Part shown: positions 25,826-35,252 of the stretch, in pieces | Layout: each line of letters begins with the position of its first letter | Numbering within the stretch: the stretch's first letter is position 1 | NCBI GenBank assembly: GCA_013360915.1 | Contig: JABWAT010000013.1 | Span: 1 to 64,000, forward strand | Origin: Bacteroidota bacterium | GTDB taxonomy: Bacteria; Bacteroidota; JABWAT01 | DNA length: 64,000 nt | Direction of reading: 5' to 3' | Translations under genes and position numbers: made by a program | Notes under the pieces: generated by a model | The model's database searches: none | Told to the model about the DNA's origin: nothing | What the model saw: the letters and a program-made list of their open reading frames with translations, nothing else

Positions 25826-26431
25826 TCAGGATGGACCTTTTTTCCATTGATTGGCCCGCTGGTTCAATGCTGCAAGTCTTGCCGTTTCCACGATCCTTTT
25901 CTGCCGGGTTGACTGCGTTTTTGCCTGTAAAATCCACTCGAGAATGGCCCGGCGGGCTGAAGGAGGAAAGTTGGAGAAATGGCCCTCTGATTCTGGAAAT
26001 TCTTCAAAAGCCTCCTTTAAATCATCTGGAACCGCCAGATGATCAGTCTCTTCCAGTTTTGACCAGGAACCATTTTGGCGGGCTTGTTCCACCACCTGTT
26101 TTCCGGCAATGGATAACCGATTCTGAGATTCGAGGCGAGCAATCTTTTCACGATTGATTTTCGACCAGGCACTTCCCCGTTTACGGGGTGCAATCCATAA
26201 CATAGACCGGTCGGCATCGAGCTTACGGGGGAGGCTGTCGATCCAGCCAAAACAGAGCAGTTCATCCACCACTGCTGAATAGTCGGTGTACCAGTCGGGC
26301 ATGTGTTTTTTATACCGGATGAGCCATAAACCCGATTCAGTCCGGTGGTTTGATTCAAGCCAGCTGCGCAGTTCCTCTATGCTTTTAACTTCGACTGAGC
26401 GATCATTTTGTGGTCCGGTTTTTTTAATCAT
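25826..26431 (-). CDS. YdeI/OmpD-associated family protein
   Basis: 201 residues with the YdeI family pattern: SIEELRSWLESNHRTESGLW at the start, the WYTDYSAVVDELLCFGWIDS motif, WIAPRKRGSAWSKINREKIA and a C-terminal FPPSARRAILEWILQAKTQS helix. Members are annotated as bacteriocin-protection or OmpD-associated proteins, with no clear biochemical function. Its ATG overlaps the stop of the upstream lipoprotein gene (ATGA). It is one of several YdeI-like genes in this window. Confidence 0.87.
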   Translation of the reverse strand: MIKKTGPQNDRSVEVKSIEELRSWLESNHRTESGLWLIRYKKHMPDWYTDYSAVVDELLCFGWIDSLPRKLDADRSMLWIAPRKRGSAWSKINREKIARLESQNRLSIAGKQVVEQARQNGSWSKLEETDHLAVPDDLKEAFEEFPESEGHFSNFPPSARRAILEWILQAKTQSTRQKRIVETARLAALNQRANQWKKGPS

Positions 26432-27012
26432 CAGAACACAACTGAAAAGGAAAGGGCAGGTAACATCACCACCTCTCCGTCATGACCCCGTATCAACAAA
26501 TTGATTTCGGGTAAGAGTCGGAAAGTATTTTTCCCCACCCGGGCACCTAAAAACAGACCGGTTCCAAAATACCCATCTGCTTCAAGGCTTTCTTCTGACC
26601 CAAATAAATCGATGGTACCTCTCGAGACAAAAAACATCCCTCTCACTCCGCCATAGATCAGGTCTCCTCCTGCCAATAAGGACGGATAAAAACCATGCAT
26701 CCGATAATTTTTTCCATCGGTGAAATAGGAATACATGACATCCGCCGTGAGGTCGACTTTTGAGTCAATCAGACGGTATTTAGCATCGGTTGCGAAACCG
26801 GAAGGGAACATGTACTTAAGACCCATATCCAGGTCGCTGATGATACCCACGCGCACACCTGCCTCCGGGGCGATGAACTCCGGATGAATGGTTGAGGAGA
26901 TGGCGAGTTGTACCTGACCGGGTTCCAGCGGGACCGGATCGTTCAGATTCACCATGGACATACAGCCGGAGAGCAGGACCAGAGCAGAAAAAAGAGGCAA
27001 CAGGGTTTTCAT
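26431..27012 (-). CDS. Outer-membrane lipoprotein, beta-rich
   Basis: 193 residues with a lipoprotein signal (LFSALVLLSGC). The mature part alternates polar and aromatic residues in short strands and ends in a Phe (LPALSFSVVF), like a small outer-membrane beta-barrel. No family recognised. It is flanked by 4-base overlaps on both sides (27009-27012 and 26431-26433), so it belongs to a tightly coupled operon with the second lipoprotein and the YdeI protein. Confidence 0.7.
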   Translation of the reverse strand: MKTLLPLFSALVLLSGCMSMVNLNDPVPLEPGQVQLAISSTIHPEFIAPEAGVRVGIISDLDMGLKYMFPSGFATDAKYRLIDSKVDLTADVMYSYFTDGKNYRMHGFYPSLLAGGDLIYGGVRGMFFVSRGTIDLFGSEESLEADGYFGTGLFLGARVGKNTFRLLPEINLLIRGHDGEVVMLPALSFSVVF

Positions 27013-27539
27013 GGTTGGTTTGAGATGGTCTGTTCTGATTGATAATAAAAATCAATTCTTTTTGGTGGTGGTGCAATCACCACCGGACCCTGCAGGTCAT
27101 ACAATCTGGCGGTGGGTGAATGGATCACCAGAATTCCGGTACTTACGGTATTCTTTGCCAGAAACTGAATACGGTACTCACCCGAAAGATAGGGCAACTC
27201 AATCAAAGCATGAGCAGGTTGCATGACAGCCAGGGATATTCCGTCTGGTGAAAGCACACCGTGAATGGTTATGGTGATCACCCCATTCTGATGGTCCAGA
27301 CTGGTGATCAGCCGGTGGTTGCCTGATCCATACTGATTGGTGGTCCAAAGATGAAGGACCGGGTACATCTCAATCTGCCTTTCATCCGGATCATGGATAG
27401 CGGCGACCACCTTATCATAGTCCAGTAATACTTCCTGCCGCGTGATGGGTGTTTCTGGCACTTCAGGCGAACGAACAGGCAGCCGGGTGTAACCACAACC
27501 GGTCAGAAGTGCTGTGAAGAGAAGCAGCCATTTATTCAC
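27009..27539 (-). CDS. Lipoprotein of unknown function
   Basis: 176 residues from a GTG start, with a clear lipoprotein signal (WLLLFTALLTGCGY). The mature domain is soluble and beta-rich, with a proline-rich segment after the Cys (RSPEVPETPITRQ). No family recognised. Overlaps the next lipoprotein gene by 4 bases (ATGA). Confidence 0.68.
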   Translation of the reverse strand: MNKWLLLFTALLTGCGYTRLPVRSPEVPETPITRQEVLLDYDKVVAAIHDPDERQIEMYPVLHLWTTNQYGSGNHRLITSLDHQNGVITITIHGVLSPDGISLAVMQPAHALIELPYLSGEYRIQFLAKNTVSTGILVIHSPTARLYDLQGPVVIAPPPKRIDFYYQSEQTISNQP

Positions 27540-27545
27540 GACAGG

Positions 27546-28001
27546 TTACCGTGAAATGGATTTTTTTGAGATTTTCTTGTGGATGGCTGTGACTTCGATC
27601 AGGGCTGCTGATCCATACCAGGGCCTCAGTTCCATTTCGAGTGTGCCGGCCTGAATGGCCGGGTCGGTTTCGGTCAGGGCTTTCGCCTCTTCGATGGTGG
27701 ACACGTTGAAAATGTAAATGCCACGCACGGGTTCTTTATCCAGAAAAGGGCCGGCCACAATCAGCTTGCCTTCGTCGGCCATCCGTTCGATGTTCTGCAA
27801 ATGGGCCTTTTGAAGATTCACCCGCTCAAGAGAATCCTTAATCTGGACCGGCCCGCGTTTCAGAAAAGCCATGACGTATCGTTTCATGCCATTGGGTTCG
27901 GCACCAAGCCGGGCCGCCAGCGTGGAATCATAAGAAAGGTTCTGGGCAAAGGCTGCACCCGCAGCCAGCAGGAATACAAAAAGGGTGAGCAGATGTTTCA
28001 A
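27546..28001 (-). CDS. Secreted YciI-like protein
   Basis: 151 residues, apparently from a TTG start with AAAGGA upstream. A signal peptide (LLTLFVFLLAAGAAFA) precedes a YciI-like ferredoxin-fold domain (RYVMAFLKRGP, LQKAHLQNIERMADEGKLIV, GPFLDKEPVRGIYIFNVSTI). YciI domains are usually cytoplasmic, so the exported form is slightly unusual but known in this branch. Enzymatic role unknown. Confidence 0.82.
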   Translation of the reverse strand: MKHLLTLFVFLLAAGAAFAQNLSYDSTLAARLGAEPNGMKRYVMAFLKRGPVQIKDSLERVNLQKAHLQNIERMADEGKLIVAGPFLDKEPVRGIYIFNVSTIEEAKALTETDPAIQAGTLEMELRPWYGSAALIEVTAIHKKISKKSISR

Positions 28002-28016
28002 CGGAAAGTCCTTTCG

Positions 28017-28547
28017 TCAGGTTTTTCGGGTGTAACGTGATTTGACCAGTCCGGTCTGATAAACGGTGGTTCCTGCATGTTCGAGCCAAAGCGGTTTTTC
28101 AAGGTAACCAAAAAGCGGAATGCCGCCGCCAAGGATAACGGGAATCTGAGAAATGATCAGTTCATCAATGGCATCGGCATAAAGGAAAGATTGGATGGTT
28201 TTTCCTCCGTCGATATACAGATCACTGAAACCTCTCGCATTGAGTTCAGAGGTGATTTCCCGCGGATGGCCTTGTAGCAGTGTTACTTTGGATTGCAGGT
28301 GGTCAGGAATTCTTTCCAGTGTTGAACTGAGCACCACAACCGGTTTCGAATAAGGCCAATCGCCGAAGGTAAGGACCGTTTCGTAGGTGTTCCTTCCCAT
28401 TACAATGGCCGAAATTCCTTCCATGAAACGGTCGAATCCATAATCACCCTGAGAGGGAACAGGAAACGAGGTCAGCCAGTCAAGGGACCCATCGGGACGG
28501 GCAATATATCCATCGAGACTGGTGGCAATAAAAACCCGGTTGGCCAT
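28017..28547 (-). CDS. Dihydrofolate reductase-family (RibD C-terminal) protein
   Basis: 176 residues with the RibD_C/DHFR-like fold: ANRVFIATSLDGYIARPDGS, ISAIVMGRNTYETVLTFGDW, DLYIDGGKTIQSFLYADAID and LIISQIPVILGGGIPLFG. These are NADPH-dependent reductases of unknown substrate, distinct from classical FolA. It is followed 15 bases later by the YciI-like gene. Confidence 0.88.
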   Translation of the reverse strand: MANRVFIATSLDGYIARPDGSLDWLTSFPVPSQGDYGFDRFMEGISAIVMGRNTYETVLTFGDWPYSKPVVVLSSTLERIPDHLQSKVTLLQGHPREITSELNARGFSDLYIDGGKTIQSFLYADAIDELIISQIPVILGGGIPLFGYLEKPLWLEHAGTTVYQTGLVKSRYTRKT

Positions 28548-28563
28548 GGGAGTCCCTTCTTCC

Positions 28564-30258
28564 TTACTCGGTCGGTGATTGGGTTGGAATATCGGCAGAA
28601 TTTGTCACGGATGAAACCCCCGAGATTTCCAGATCGATGAGGGACCAGGAGGCGTTACCAGCCAGTACCGGACCTGTCGGGGTGGCCAGCCGGTTTTCTA
28701 TCACCACGTACCGGACCCCCAGCTGACGGGCAGCCGATCCGGCATGCTGATGGTACAGTGCCGGCAGATCTTTCCGGTCCCACGGAGTGCGGTAGCCGAT
28801 CAGTTCCATCCGGCGCAGGTACTCTGCAAAGGTGGATTTGCTGTAGTTGTGCGGGGCCCCGTCCTTATACGTCCCGACAATGGCACGGTGAGAGTGGTAA
28901 CGGAATCCCTCCATGTACGAGGGGGACAGAATAACGGCATTGGCCGGAGTCAGCTGGCGGGTTTTTTGCTGAATATCCACCCAGTCGCTGCCTTGTGACA
29001 TCAGAATGGGTTGGCCGTACCGGATCCACTGTCCGCTGATACGTGCAAGTCCGCCCATCAGAACCAGAATTAAAAAGGCGTAAATCCACCACTTCGGCCG
29101 GAAGAGGCCGATGAAAACCGTTGCCAGAATTCCGGCCATGAGGAGCAGTCTGGCAGGACCAGGTGCCGGAGAGAAGGTGTTTTCCACTGCATACCAGCCA
29201 AGAAACAACAGGGTCGCTCCGGTCAGCCATTTGTTCCCGGGTTCCTGTTTTGTCAGCAAATGGTGAATCATTAAGCCAATCGCAACCAGGGTGATCAGAT
29301 AACTGAGCCGGGCCAGCTGAAGCTGAAGGATCAATCCGACAGAAAACCACTCTCCCAGCGCCATCAGAAGCAGAAGTGACAGCACCCCCAGCGAGAAGGG
29401 CAGCAGCCGGTACCAGACCGGATGATTTCTGAATCCCCAAAGCGTCACCACCGCCATCAGACCCAGAAAAACGAATCGTTCGGGGACCCAGGAACTCAGA
29501 AAAAAGGAATGATTCATCCGTGCCCGCACAAAATCCAGCCAGGCCGCTCCATCAAAGGGGATCGGTGGGGCATCGAGTTTGTGAATCAGAAAAGGCAACC
29601 AGGCTGGTGAGGCAATGACCAGCAGGGTGGCTCCGGAGGCCAGGGATCCCGGCAAGGTTTGCCGGTCTCGCCAGGCATCGAGCAGAAACCGCCAACCCAG
29701 TACGGCTGCGGTTGCCACCGCCGAAAACGGGTGAATCAGAAAAATGAAACCAGCCGTTCCGCCAGCCAGCAATCGCTTCCCCTGATCGAACCAGGTATAA
29801 CTGAGTAGCAACAGGGACAATCCGACCACGTGGGGCTGGAAGTAATGATACGGATTCAGGCCGTAACGGCTCATGGCTGCGGCACCATGGGCGAGACAAA
29901 GCATAGCCAGAAAAACCAACGCACCATTTCCCGGTCCGAAAAAATGCCGGTAAAAGAACCAGAGGGCTGCCGCGATCAGAAAAGTCTGACCCAACCAGAG
30001 CGTCACCAGGGTAAATTCCAGTGACGTTACCGAGGTCAGCCATCCGGCCGCTTTCCAGACCACCACCGGATGGTCGTTGATGGTCTGAATCAGCAGATCA
30101 TTGGCAAACAGAGACGGATCCGATTCATGAAGGATGAAAGGAATGTAGGTATCCAGGTCACTGCCCGAAAAATTAAACCCCTGAAGCAAGGCAAGTAACA
30201 CCAATCCGCCTGCCAGAAACAGACGGGTCCGGGTTGAAAAAACAGGTTGAGCCAACAT
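28564..30258 (-). CDS. Polytopic membrane protein, possible GT-C-like
   Basis: 564 residues with about twelve transmembrane helices and a C-terminal extracytoplasmic domain (about 430-564). An acidic first loop (FSGSDLDTYIPFILHESDP) follows the first helix, an arrangement reminiscent of GT-C glycosyltransferases or membrane proteins of the same topology. I cannot name the family. It starts 5 bases after the GH43 gene stop, suggesting cotranscription. Confidence 0.65.
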   Translation of the reverse strand: MLAQPVFSTRTRLFLAGGLVLLALLQGFNFSGSDLDTYIPFILHESDPSLFANDLLIQTINDHPVVVWKAAGWLTSVTSLEFTLVTLWLGQTFLIAAALWFFYRHFFGPGNGALVFLAMLCLAHGAAAMSRYGLNPYHYFQPHVVGLSLLLLSYTWFDQGKRLLAGGTAGFIFLIHPFSAVATAAVLGWRFLLDAWRDRQTLPGSLASGATLLVIASPAWLPFLIHKLDAPPIPFDGAAWLDFVRARMNHSFFLSSWVPERFVFLGLMAVVTLWGFRNHPVWYRLLPFSLGVLSLLLLMALGEWFSVGLILQLQLARLSYLITLVAIGLMIHHLLTKQEPGNKWLTGATLLFLGWYAVENTFSPAPGPARLLLMAGILATVFIGLFRPKWWIYAFLILVLMGGLARISGQWIRYGQPILMSQGSDWVDIQQKTRQLTPANAVILSPSYMEGFRYHSHRAIVGTYKDGAPHNYSKSTFAEYLRRMELIGYRTPWDRKDLPALYHQHAGSAARQLGVRYVVIENRLATPTGPVLAGNASWSLIDLEISGVSSVTNSADIPTQSPTE

Positions 30259-30263
30259 TGGAA

Positions 30264-32009
30264 TTAATCCACCCGAACAACCGGCGTGCGGGGGCCAATA
30301 CCGGCTTCGTTAAACGGTTCAATGCAGAAATAATAGGTGGTTTTCGAGTTCATCAGTTTAAAGTAATACTCGTTCTTGCCGTAAATCTGGATGGATGAAT
30401 ACAGTTTGTCAGGAGCTGTGCCGTAATAGATGTGGTATCCGGTGGCATTGGGTTCCTGATGCCATTTGATCCAGGCATTCCGTTTATCGCTTCCCTGCCG
30501 CAGCACAATGAATCCGCGAACCGTGTCGGGAAGGGCAACCGGTGCGTTTCCGAAAACCCTGAATCCGCTGATGGCAAATTTTCCGGCAGCCATGTGACGG
30601 TTTTCCAGACGTAAAAACCGGGTGGTGACCGGTGCGGGAAGTTCCAGATAATCATGGGGAACATCGGTCTTGTTGGCCGATTTATCGACCAGAACATTCC
30701 AGGTTTTTCCGTCGGCAGAATGAGAGAGAACGTACTGATGGTAAATGTCGGTCCGTTTACCCAGATAGGGCACATCCTGATCGGCATAGTTAATCTGAAC
30801 GGCTTTGACCACCGACGGTTGTCCGAGATCGGTCTGAATAAATTCGCCGGGATTGGCGGTAGCAGCTGACCAGTAGGTTTTGATATCCTCATCGACTGCA
30901 TAATTCGGCAGCAGTCCGCCCAGTGTGGAAGAGACCAGTACCGGTTTCTGGTAGTTCAGCAGCATCCAGCCGGTGAAGCGGCTTTTCCGGTGATCGGCGG
31001 GTCCGTTGGGCAGATAATGCGGGTAATCACCGAAGTGAGTGATGGAATACATCACCCCGTCCGAATCGAATCCGGTGGGAAAAATGCTGTTCCGGCGTTC
31101 AAAATTGTTTTTCACGCTGATGACCGTTGTGGTAACATGCCACCAGTTATCGAACACGTCCTTAAACGTGGCGCCATGGCCCGAACCGCGTGCGAATCCG
31201 CCCGGTTTGGCGCAAAATGGATTGTGGGTCTGATACGTCCAGGGACCGAGCGGGGAAGAACTGGTGTACACTCCGTCGGCATAACCGCTGAACTCGGTTC
31301 CGGGGGCGCCGTACTGCAAGTAATACACCCCATTGTGTTTGGTCATCCAGGCCCCTTCCATGAACGGATCCAGAAAGTTATTGTCATTGTACTCTCCGAA
31401 GCGTTCCCAGCCGTTTTCTTCGTCATTCAGCCGAATCAGATCGACCCGTTCCGATTTTGGCTGAAGGGTTTTCCGGTCGATTTCGCGACCGTATAACGGA
31501 TAGAAATTGCTGGAGCCATGGTAGAGATAAAGCCTACCGTCGTCATCGAGGAAATAGGCCGGATCCCAGGCTCCGGATTGTGAGGAATCAATGGCTTCCT
31601 TCCAGTCATCTTTAAACGGATTGGTACTCATCCAGATGGGGAACGTTTTTTCGTACGTGGACCCAATGACAAACATGGTGTCACCCGAAGTCCAGACGGC
31701 CGGGGCACAGAGTTCATCATACACTTTGTGCCAGGGTTTCAGAAACAGCCGGGGAACAAACGTCCAGTTTGCAAGATCGGCACTCCACCAATAACCCCAT
31801 TGATTGGTTGAAAACAGGAAGTAATGGTTTTTATAAGTGACAATGACCGGATCGGCCGTAGCCCGGTGTTTTCCTCCGGTGGCAAAATTCGGAATGGGTG
31901 TGAATCCGTAATCGAGATTCATCGGGTTGCAGTAAGTGGTTGGCTTCTGTGCAGACAGGTTGCTGAAAAACAGTCCCACCAAAAGAAGAAGGGTCACACG
32001 CAGGGTCAT
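30264..32009 (-). CDS. GH43 glycosidase with discoidin and FN3 domains
   Basis: 581 residues from the ATG at 32009, which opens a signal peptide (LRVTLLLLVGLFFSNLSAQ). Five-bladed GH43 domain with the expected acids: base D53 (ADPVIV), pKa modulator D149 (GAWDPAYF) and general acid E218 (FMEGAWM). A coagulation factor 5/8 (discoidin) domain follows at about 385-500, then an FN3-like end. Likely secreted arabinan- or xylan-type side-chain hydrolase. Divergent from a propeller-type sensor kinase, which may sense its products. Confidence 0.88.
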   Translation of the reverse strand: MTLRVTLLLLVGLFFSNLSAQKPTTYCNPMNLDYGFTPIPNFATGGKHRATADPVIVTYKNHYFLFSTNQWGYWWSADLANWTFVPRLFLKPWHKVYDELCAPAVWTSGDTMFVIGSTYEKTFPIWMSTNPFKDDWKEAIDSSQSGAWDPAYFLDDDGRLYLYHGSSNFYPLYGREIDRKTLQPKSERVDLIRLNDEENGWERFGEYNDNNFLDPFMEGAWMTKHNGVYYLQYGAPGTEFSGYADGVYTSSSPLGPWTYQTHNPFCAKPGGFARGSGHGATFKDVFDNWWHVTTTVISVKNNFERRNSIFPTGFDSDGVMYSITHFGDYPHYLPNGPADHRKSRFTGWMLLNYQKPVLVSSTLGGLLPNYAVDEDIKTYWSAATANPGEFIQTDLGQPSVVKAVQINYADQDVPYLGKRTDIYHQYVLSHSADGKTWNVLVDKSANKTDVPHDYLELPAPVTTRFLRLENRHMAAGKFAISGFRVFGNAPVALPDTVRGFIVLRQGSDKRNAWIKWHQEPNATGYHIYYGTAPDKLYSSIQIYGKNEYYFKLMNSKTTYYFCIEPFNEAGIGPRTPVVRVD

Positions 32010-32153
32010 GGGCAGAGTCCTGAAAAAACCAAAAGGTACAAATCGGCAGGAAGAATTGGAATCCTGCGCGTCCGCCCGGTGTGCAATCATCTGTTTACAC
32101 CTTCACCTACTTATATTTGTTTCTTATTTTTCCGCGATCAATTAGGAGTACGG
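32010..32153. promoter_or_regulatory. Divergent control region between GH43 and the sensor kinase
   Basis: This 144-base gap must carry both promoters. I see no clear operator. GGAG lies 5 bases before the GTG of the kinase gene. Confidence 0.5.
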
Positions 32154-35100
32154 GTGTTGCGACTGACCGCCGTGGCGATCGGATTGTTGTGTTGTGGGTT
32201 CAGTTTACTGGCTGGTCCGGGAAAACCATTTATCCGCACCATCAATTATTCCCAATATGTCTCCGGCCGTGAAAACTGGTGTATCGTCCAGAATCAGCTT
32301 GGACTGATTTATGTGGCCAATGAAAACGGGGTTCTGGAGTACGACGGAAATCAATGGAGGCTGATAGAACTTCCCGGACAGGCCAAACCACTCTGGCTGG
32401 ATATTGATTCGGCGAACACCATTTATGTAGCCGGTGTGAATGAAATCGGCTATCTCGCCCCCGATTCTACCGGATCGCTCACTTACCGGTCCCTCATGAA
32501 CCTCCTTCCCCCCCGTTCCCCCGATTATGGTGAATTCTGGGAAGTCCGCTCGTCACCTTCTTCGGGAGTGTGGTTCCGCGGATTCCGTTACCTGGTCCGG
32601 TGGCATCATGGAAAGATGACTGTGTTCGACCGGCCGGCCGGGGTGGACCGGTTCGATGTGATTTCCTTTGTCGGGGATCAGTTGTTTTTCCGTTTGGCCG
32701 GCAGGGGGATTTACACGGTGACCGGTGATTCGCTCCGCCTGCTGCCGGGTACCGGTTCTCTTGCCGGGGTGAAAGTGAATGGTTACTTGCCCTCTGATGA
32801 CGGATCCATTCTGATTGTCAGCCGGATGGATGGATTGTTCAGATATGATGGCAGCAAGGTGTGGCCGGTCCCTTCACCCGATAATGGATATTATAAAACC
32901 CGGTTTATTTATGATTCGGCCCGGCTGGGACCCGGCAGGTATGTTTTCGTCACGTTGCTGGGCGGCGTGGTGCTGGCTGACGGACAGGGGAGAATACTGC
33001 AGATTTACAATGAGAGCAACGGTCTGCATGATAATTATGGCTTGTTCAGCTTCAAGGACCGGGAAGGCGGATTGTGGATCGGGCATAACAATGGTCTCAG
33101 CCGTATTTTCTTAAGTCAGCCGTTTACCGTTTTCGACAGACAATCGGGTCTGCATGGAAACCTGGAGGCCATGACCCGCGTGAATAACCGGTTGTTCATT
33201 GCCACCTCTCAGGGATTGTTCCGCATTGACGAGGCGGATACCCTTACCCCCGACCGCTTCCCGCGTGCGGTTCCGATTCAGGGGCTGCCGGGAATTTACC
33301 GCTCGGTGGTGCCTTATGAGAACGGACTTCTGATCGGATCTTCCACTGCCGCTTACTACTGGAATGGTCAGAATCTCAGACAAATTTCCTCGCTCGATAT
33401 CGATTTTATTCTGCCGTTGCCCCATTTCCCCAACACCATCCTGTACAGCGACCGTTTCATCGGAATCGGCCTGATCACCAGACAGGGTGGGTCGTTCACC
33501 GATCATGGAGTGATTCAAACATTCCCTTATCCCATTTCGTCCATCAGACACCTGAATGGTGATCTGTGGATTTCCACCGTACGTCACGGTGTTTTCCGCG
33601 CGAGCGAATCTGAAATGGCTGCCGACCCCGCCGGAACGCTTTCCCGTGCAGTCCTGTCTGGACCGGTCCCCGGTTTGCCTGCCGGCCAGTCCATACATGT
33701 ATTCACAGCAGGCAATGATGTACTAGCCGGTACGTCAGAAGGAGTTTTCCGGTTTGAAGAGGACCGTTTTTCTGCCTGGCGCCTTGTGAATGAACGCCTG
33801 CCGGCTGGCATGAACCAGGTCCGGCATCTTCACCTCGATTCCCGTAACCGGCTCTGGATGAAAATCAGTGATGGCCGCCGGTATGATGTGCTGGCCATTG
33901 ACCTTACTCCCGGTGCCGGCTTTCCGGTGCTTCAGGTGCCATTTATCAATCCGTCCGATAAGAATTACTCCGATTTGTTTTCCGAACCCGATGGAACCGT
34001 CTGGTTTGTGCTCGGTGAGTACCTGCTCCGGTTCGATGGAACCAATCCGGACCGGGTATCCATGCCCCCCGAACCTATTATCCGGGAGGTGGTGATTAAC
34101 GGAAGGGAGGTTCTCACCGGAAGCTTCTATTCAGGTCCGGCTCCGGTCCTGCCCTTTGGCGATCAGGAAATCCGGTTCCGGTTTGTATCCCCGACGTATA
34201 ATCAGATTCAGTCAGTGCAGTATCGTGTGTCGATGAATACTGGCAAAGAACCGGTCTGGTCCGACTGGACCCACCTCCCCGAAAAGGAATATTCCAATCT
34301 GCATGAGGGCACATATACTTTCCGGGTGCAGTCCAGACTGGCGCCGGGAAGTGAATCGGAAGTGGCTTCGTATACTTTACGGATTCTGCCTCCCTGGTAC
34401 CGCACATGGTATGCCTGGACCTTGTTTTCACTCCTGGCCATCGGGTCTATTGCATGGATCATCCGCTGGCGCACTCTGGTTCTGAAGGAACAAAAAAACC
34501 TGCTCGAAATACAGGTGGCCGAGAAAACCGTGCAATTGCTTCATGCCGAGAAAATGGCCTCAATGGGGCAGTTAACTGCTGGCCTCGGACACGAAATCAA
34601 CAATCCGCTGACCATTCTTCAACTGAACACAGAACTGATGCGGATGAAAACCGATGCACATCCCACGTTGGCCGATGACAAGGAATTCAACGATTCACTT
34701 GGCCGGATTGAAAACGGCATTCAACGGATCCGCCGGATTGTTAATAAAATGGGGCAGTTCTCGAAAAGTGAAGATTTTGACCGACCCATGCCGCCGGGTG
34801 AATATCTCGATTCAGTGGCCGACATGGTCCGGGGACAGTTCACCGATGTGGTGGTCGATGTGGAAAACCAATTGCCGGTTTCGCGCCGCCTGCAGGGCAC
34901 CCGTCTTAAAATGATTCTGTTTAACGTCATGACCAACGGGGCAGAAGCGGTCCGGGAAAAACAAAAGGCAGGAGGATTGGCCGGCGAATCCGGTGTGGTC
35001 AGTCTGGTGGCCGGACTCTCTGGTCTGAACCGTTTTCAGTTTATCATCCGGGACAATGGAACCGGCATTCCCGAGTCGAACCAGAGCAAAGTGTTCGAAC

Positions 35101-35252
35101 CCTTTTTTACCACCAAGGCCCCCGGCGCCGGCACCGGTCTCGGGCTGTATGAAACCTACACCATGGTCAAGCAGGAGGGTGGTGATATCAGCCTGACCAG
35201 TATCGAAGGACAGGGAACCACCGTCACGATCACCATGCCGGTCCGGTTATAA
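32154..35252 (+). CDS. Propeller/Y_Y_Y sensor histidine kinase
   Basis: 1032 residues from GTG 32154 (GGAG just upstream), which opens a signal peptide (LTAVAIGLLCCGFSLLAG). The longer frame from 31824 runs back over GH43 and is rejected. The periplasmic part is a two-bladed Reg_prop beta-propeller set (about 30-640) and a Y_Y_Y domain (about 650-745), followed by a membrane helix near 750-772 and a HisKA/HATPase kinase with H813 (GHEINNPLT), an N-box near 924 and FFTTKAPGAGTGLGL. Unlike hybrid two-component systems of Bacteroides it has no receiver or AraC domain, so a separate regulator is needed. It probably senses glycan fragments. Confidence 0.9.
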   Translation: MLRLTAVAIGLLCCGFSLLAGPGKPFIRTINYSQYVSGRENWCIVQNQLGLIYVANENGVLEYDGNQWRLIELPGQAKPLWLDIDSANTIYVAGVNEIGYLAPDSTGSLTYRSLMNLLPPRSPDYGEFWEVRSSPSSGVWFRGFRYLVRWHHGKMTVFDRPAGVDRFDVISFVGDQLFFRLAGRGIYTVTGDSLRLLPGTGSLAGVKVNGYLPSDDGSILIVSRMDGLFRYDGSKVWPVPSPDNGYYKTRFIYDSARLGPGRYVFVTLLGGVVLADGQGRILQIYNESNGLHDNYGLFSFKDREGGLWIGHNNGLSRIFLSQPFTVFDRQSGLHGNLEAMTRVNNRLFIATSQGLFRIDEADTLTPDRFPRAVPIQGLPGIYRSVVPYENGLLIGSSTAAYYWNGQNLRQISSLDIDFILPLPHFPNTILYSDRFIGIGLITRQGGSFTDHGVIQTFPYPISSIRHLNGDLWISTVRHGVFRASESEMAADPAGTLSRAVLSGPVPGLPAGQSIHVFTAGNDVLAGTSEGVFRFEEDRFSAWRLVNERLPAGMNQVRHLHLDSRNRLWMKISDGRRYDVLAIDLTPGAGFPVLQVPFINPSDKNYSDLFSEPDGTVWFVLGEYLLRFDGTNPDRVSMPPEPIIREVVINGREVLTGSFYSGPAPVLPFGDQEIRFRFVSPTYNQIQSVQYRVSMNTGKEPVWSDWTHLPEKEYSNLHEGTYTFRVQSRLAPGSESEVASYTLRILPPWYRTWYAWTLFSLLAIGSIAWIIRWRTLVLKEQKNLLEIQVAEKTVQLLHAEKMASMGQLTAGLGHEINNPLTILQLNTELMRMKTDAHPTLADDKEFNDSLGRIENGIQRIRRIVNKMGQFSKSEDFDRPMPPGEYLDSVADMVRGQFTDVVVDVENQLPVSRRLQGTRLKMILFNVMTNGAEAVREKQKAGGLAGESGVVSLVAGLSGLNRFQFIIRDNGTGIPESNQSKVFEPFFTTKAPGAGTGLGLYETYTMVKQEGGDISLTSIEGQGTTVTITMPVRL

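Noticed and set aside
31824-32153. N-terminal extension of the sensor-kinase frame
   Set aside because: It runs antisense over the GH43 gene and lacks protein character. A GTG with GGAG at 32154 opens a signal peptide.
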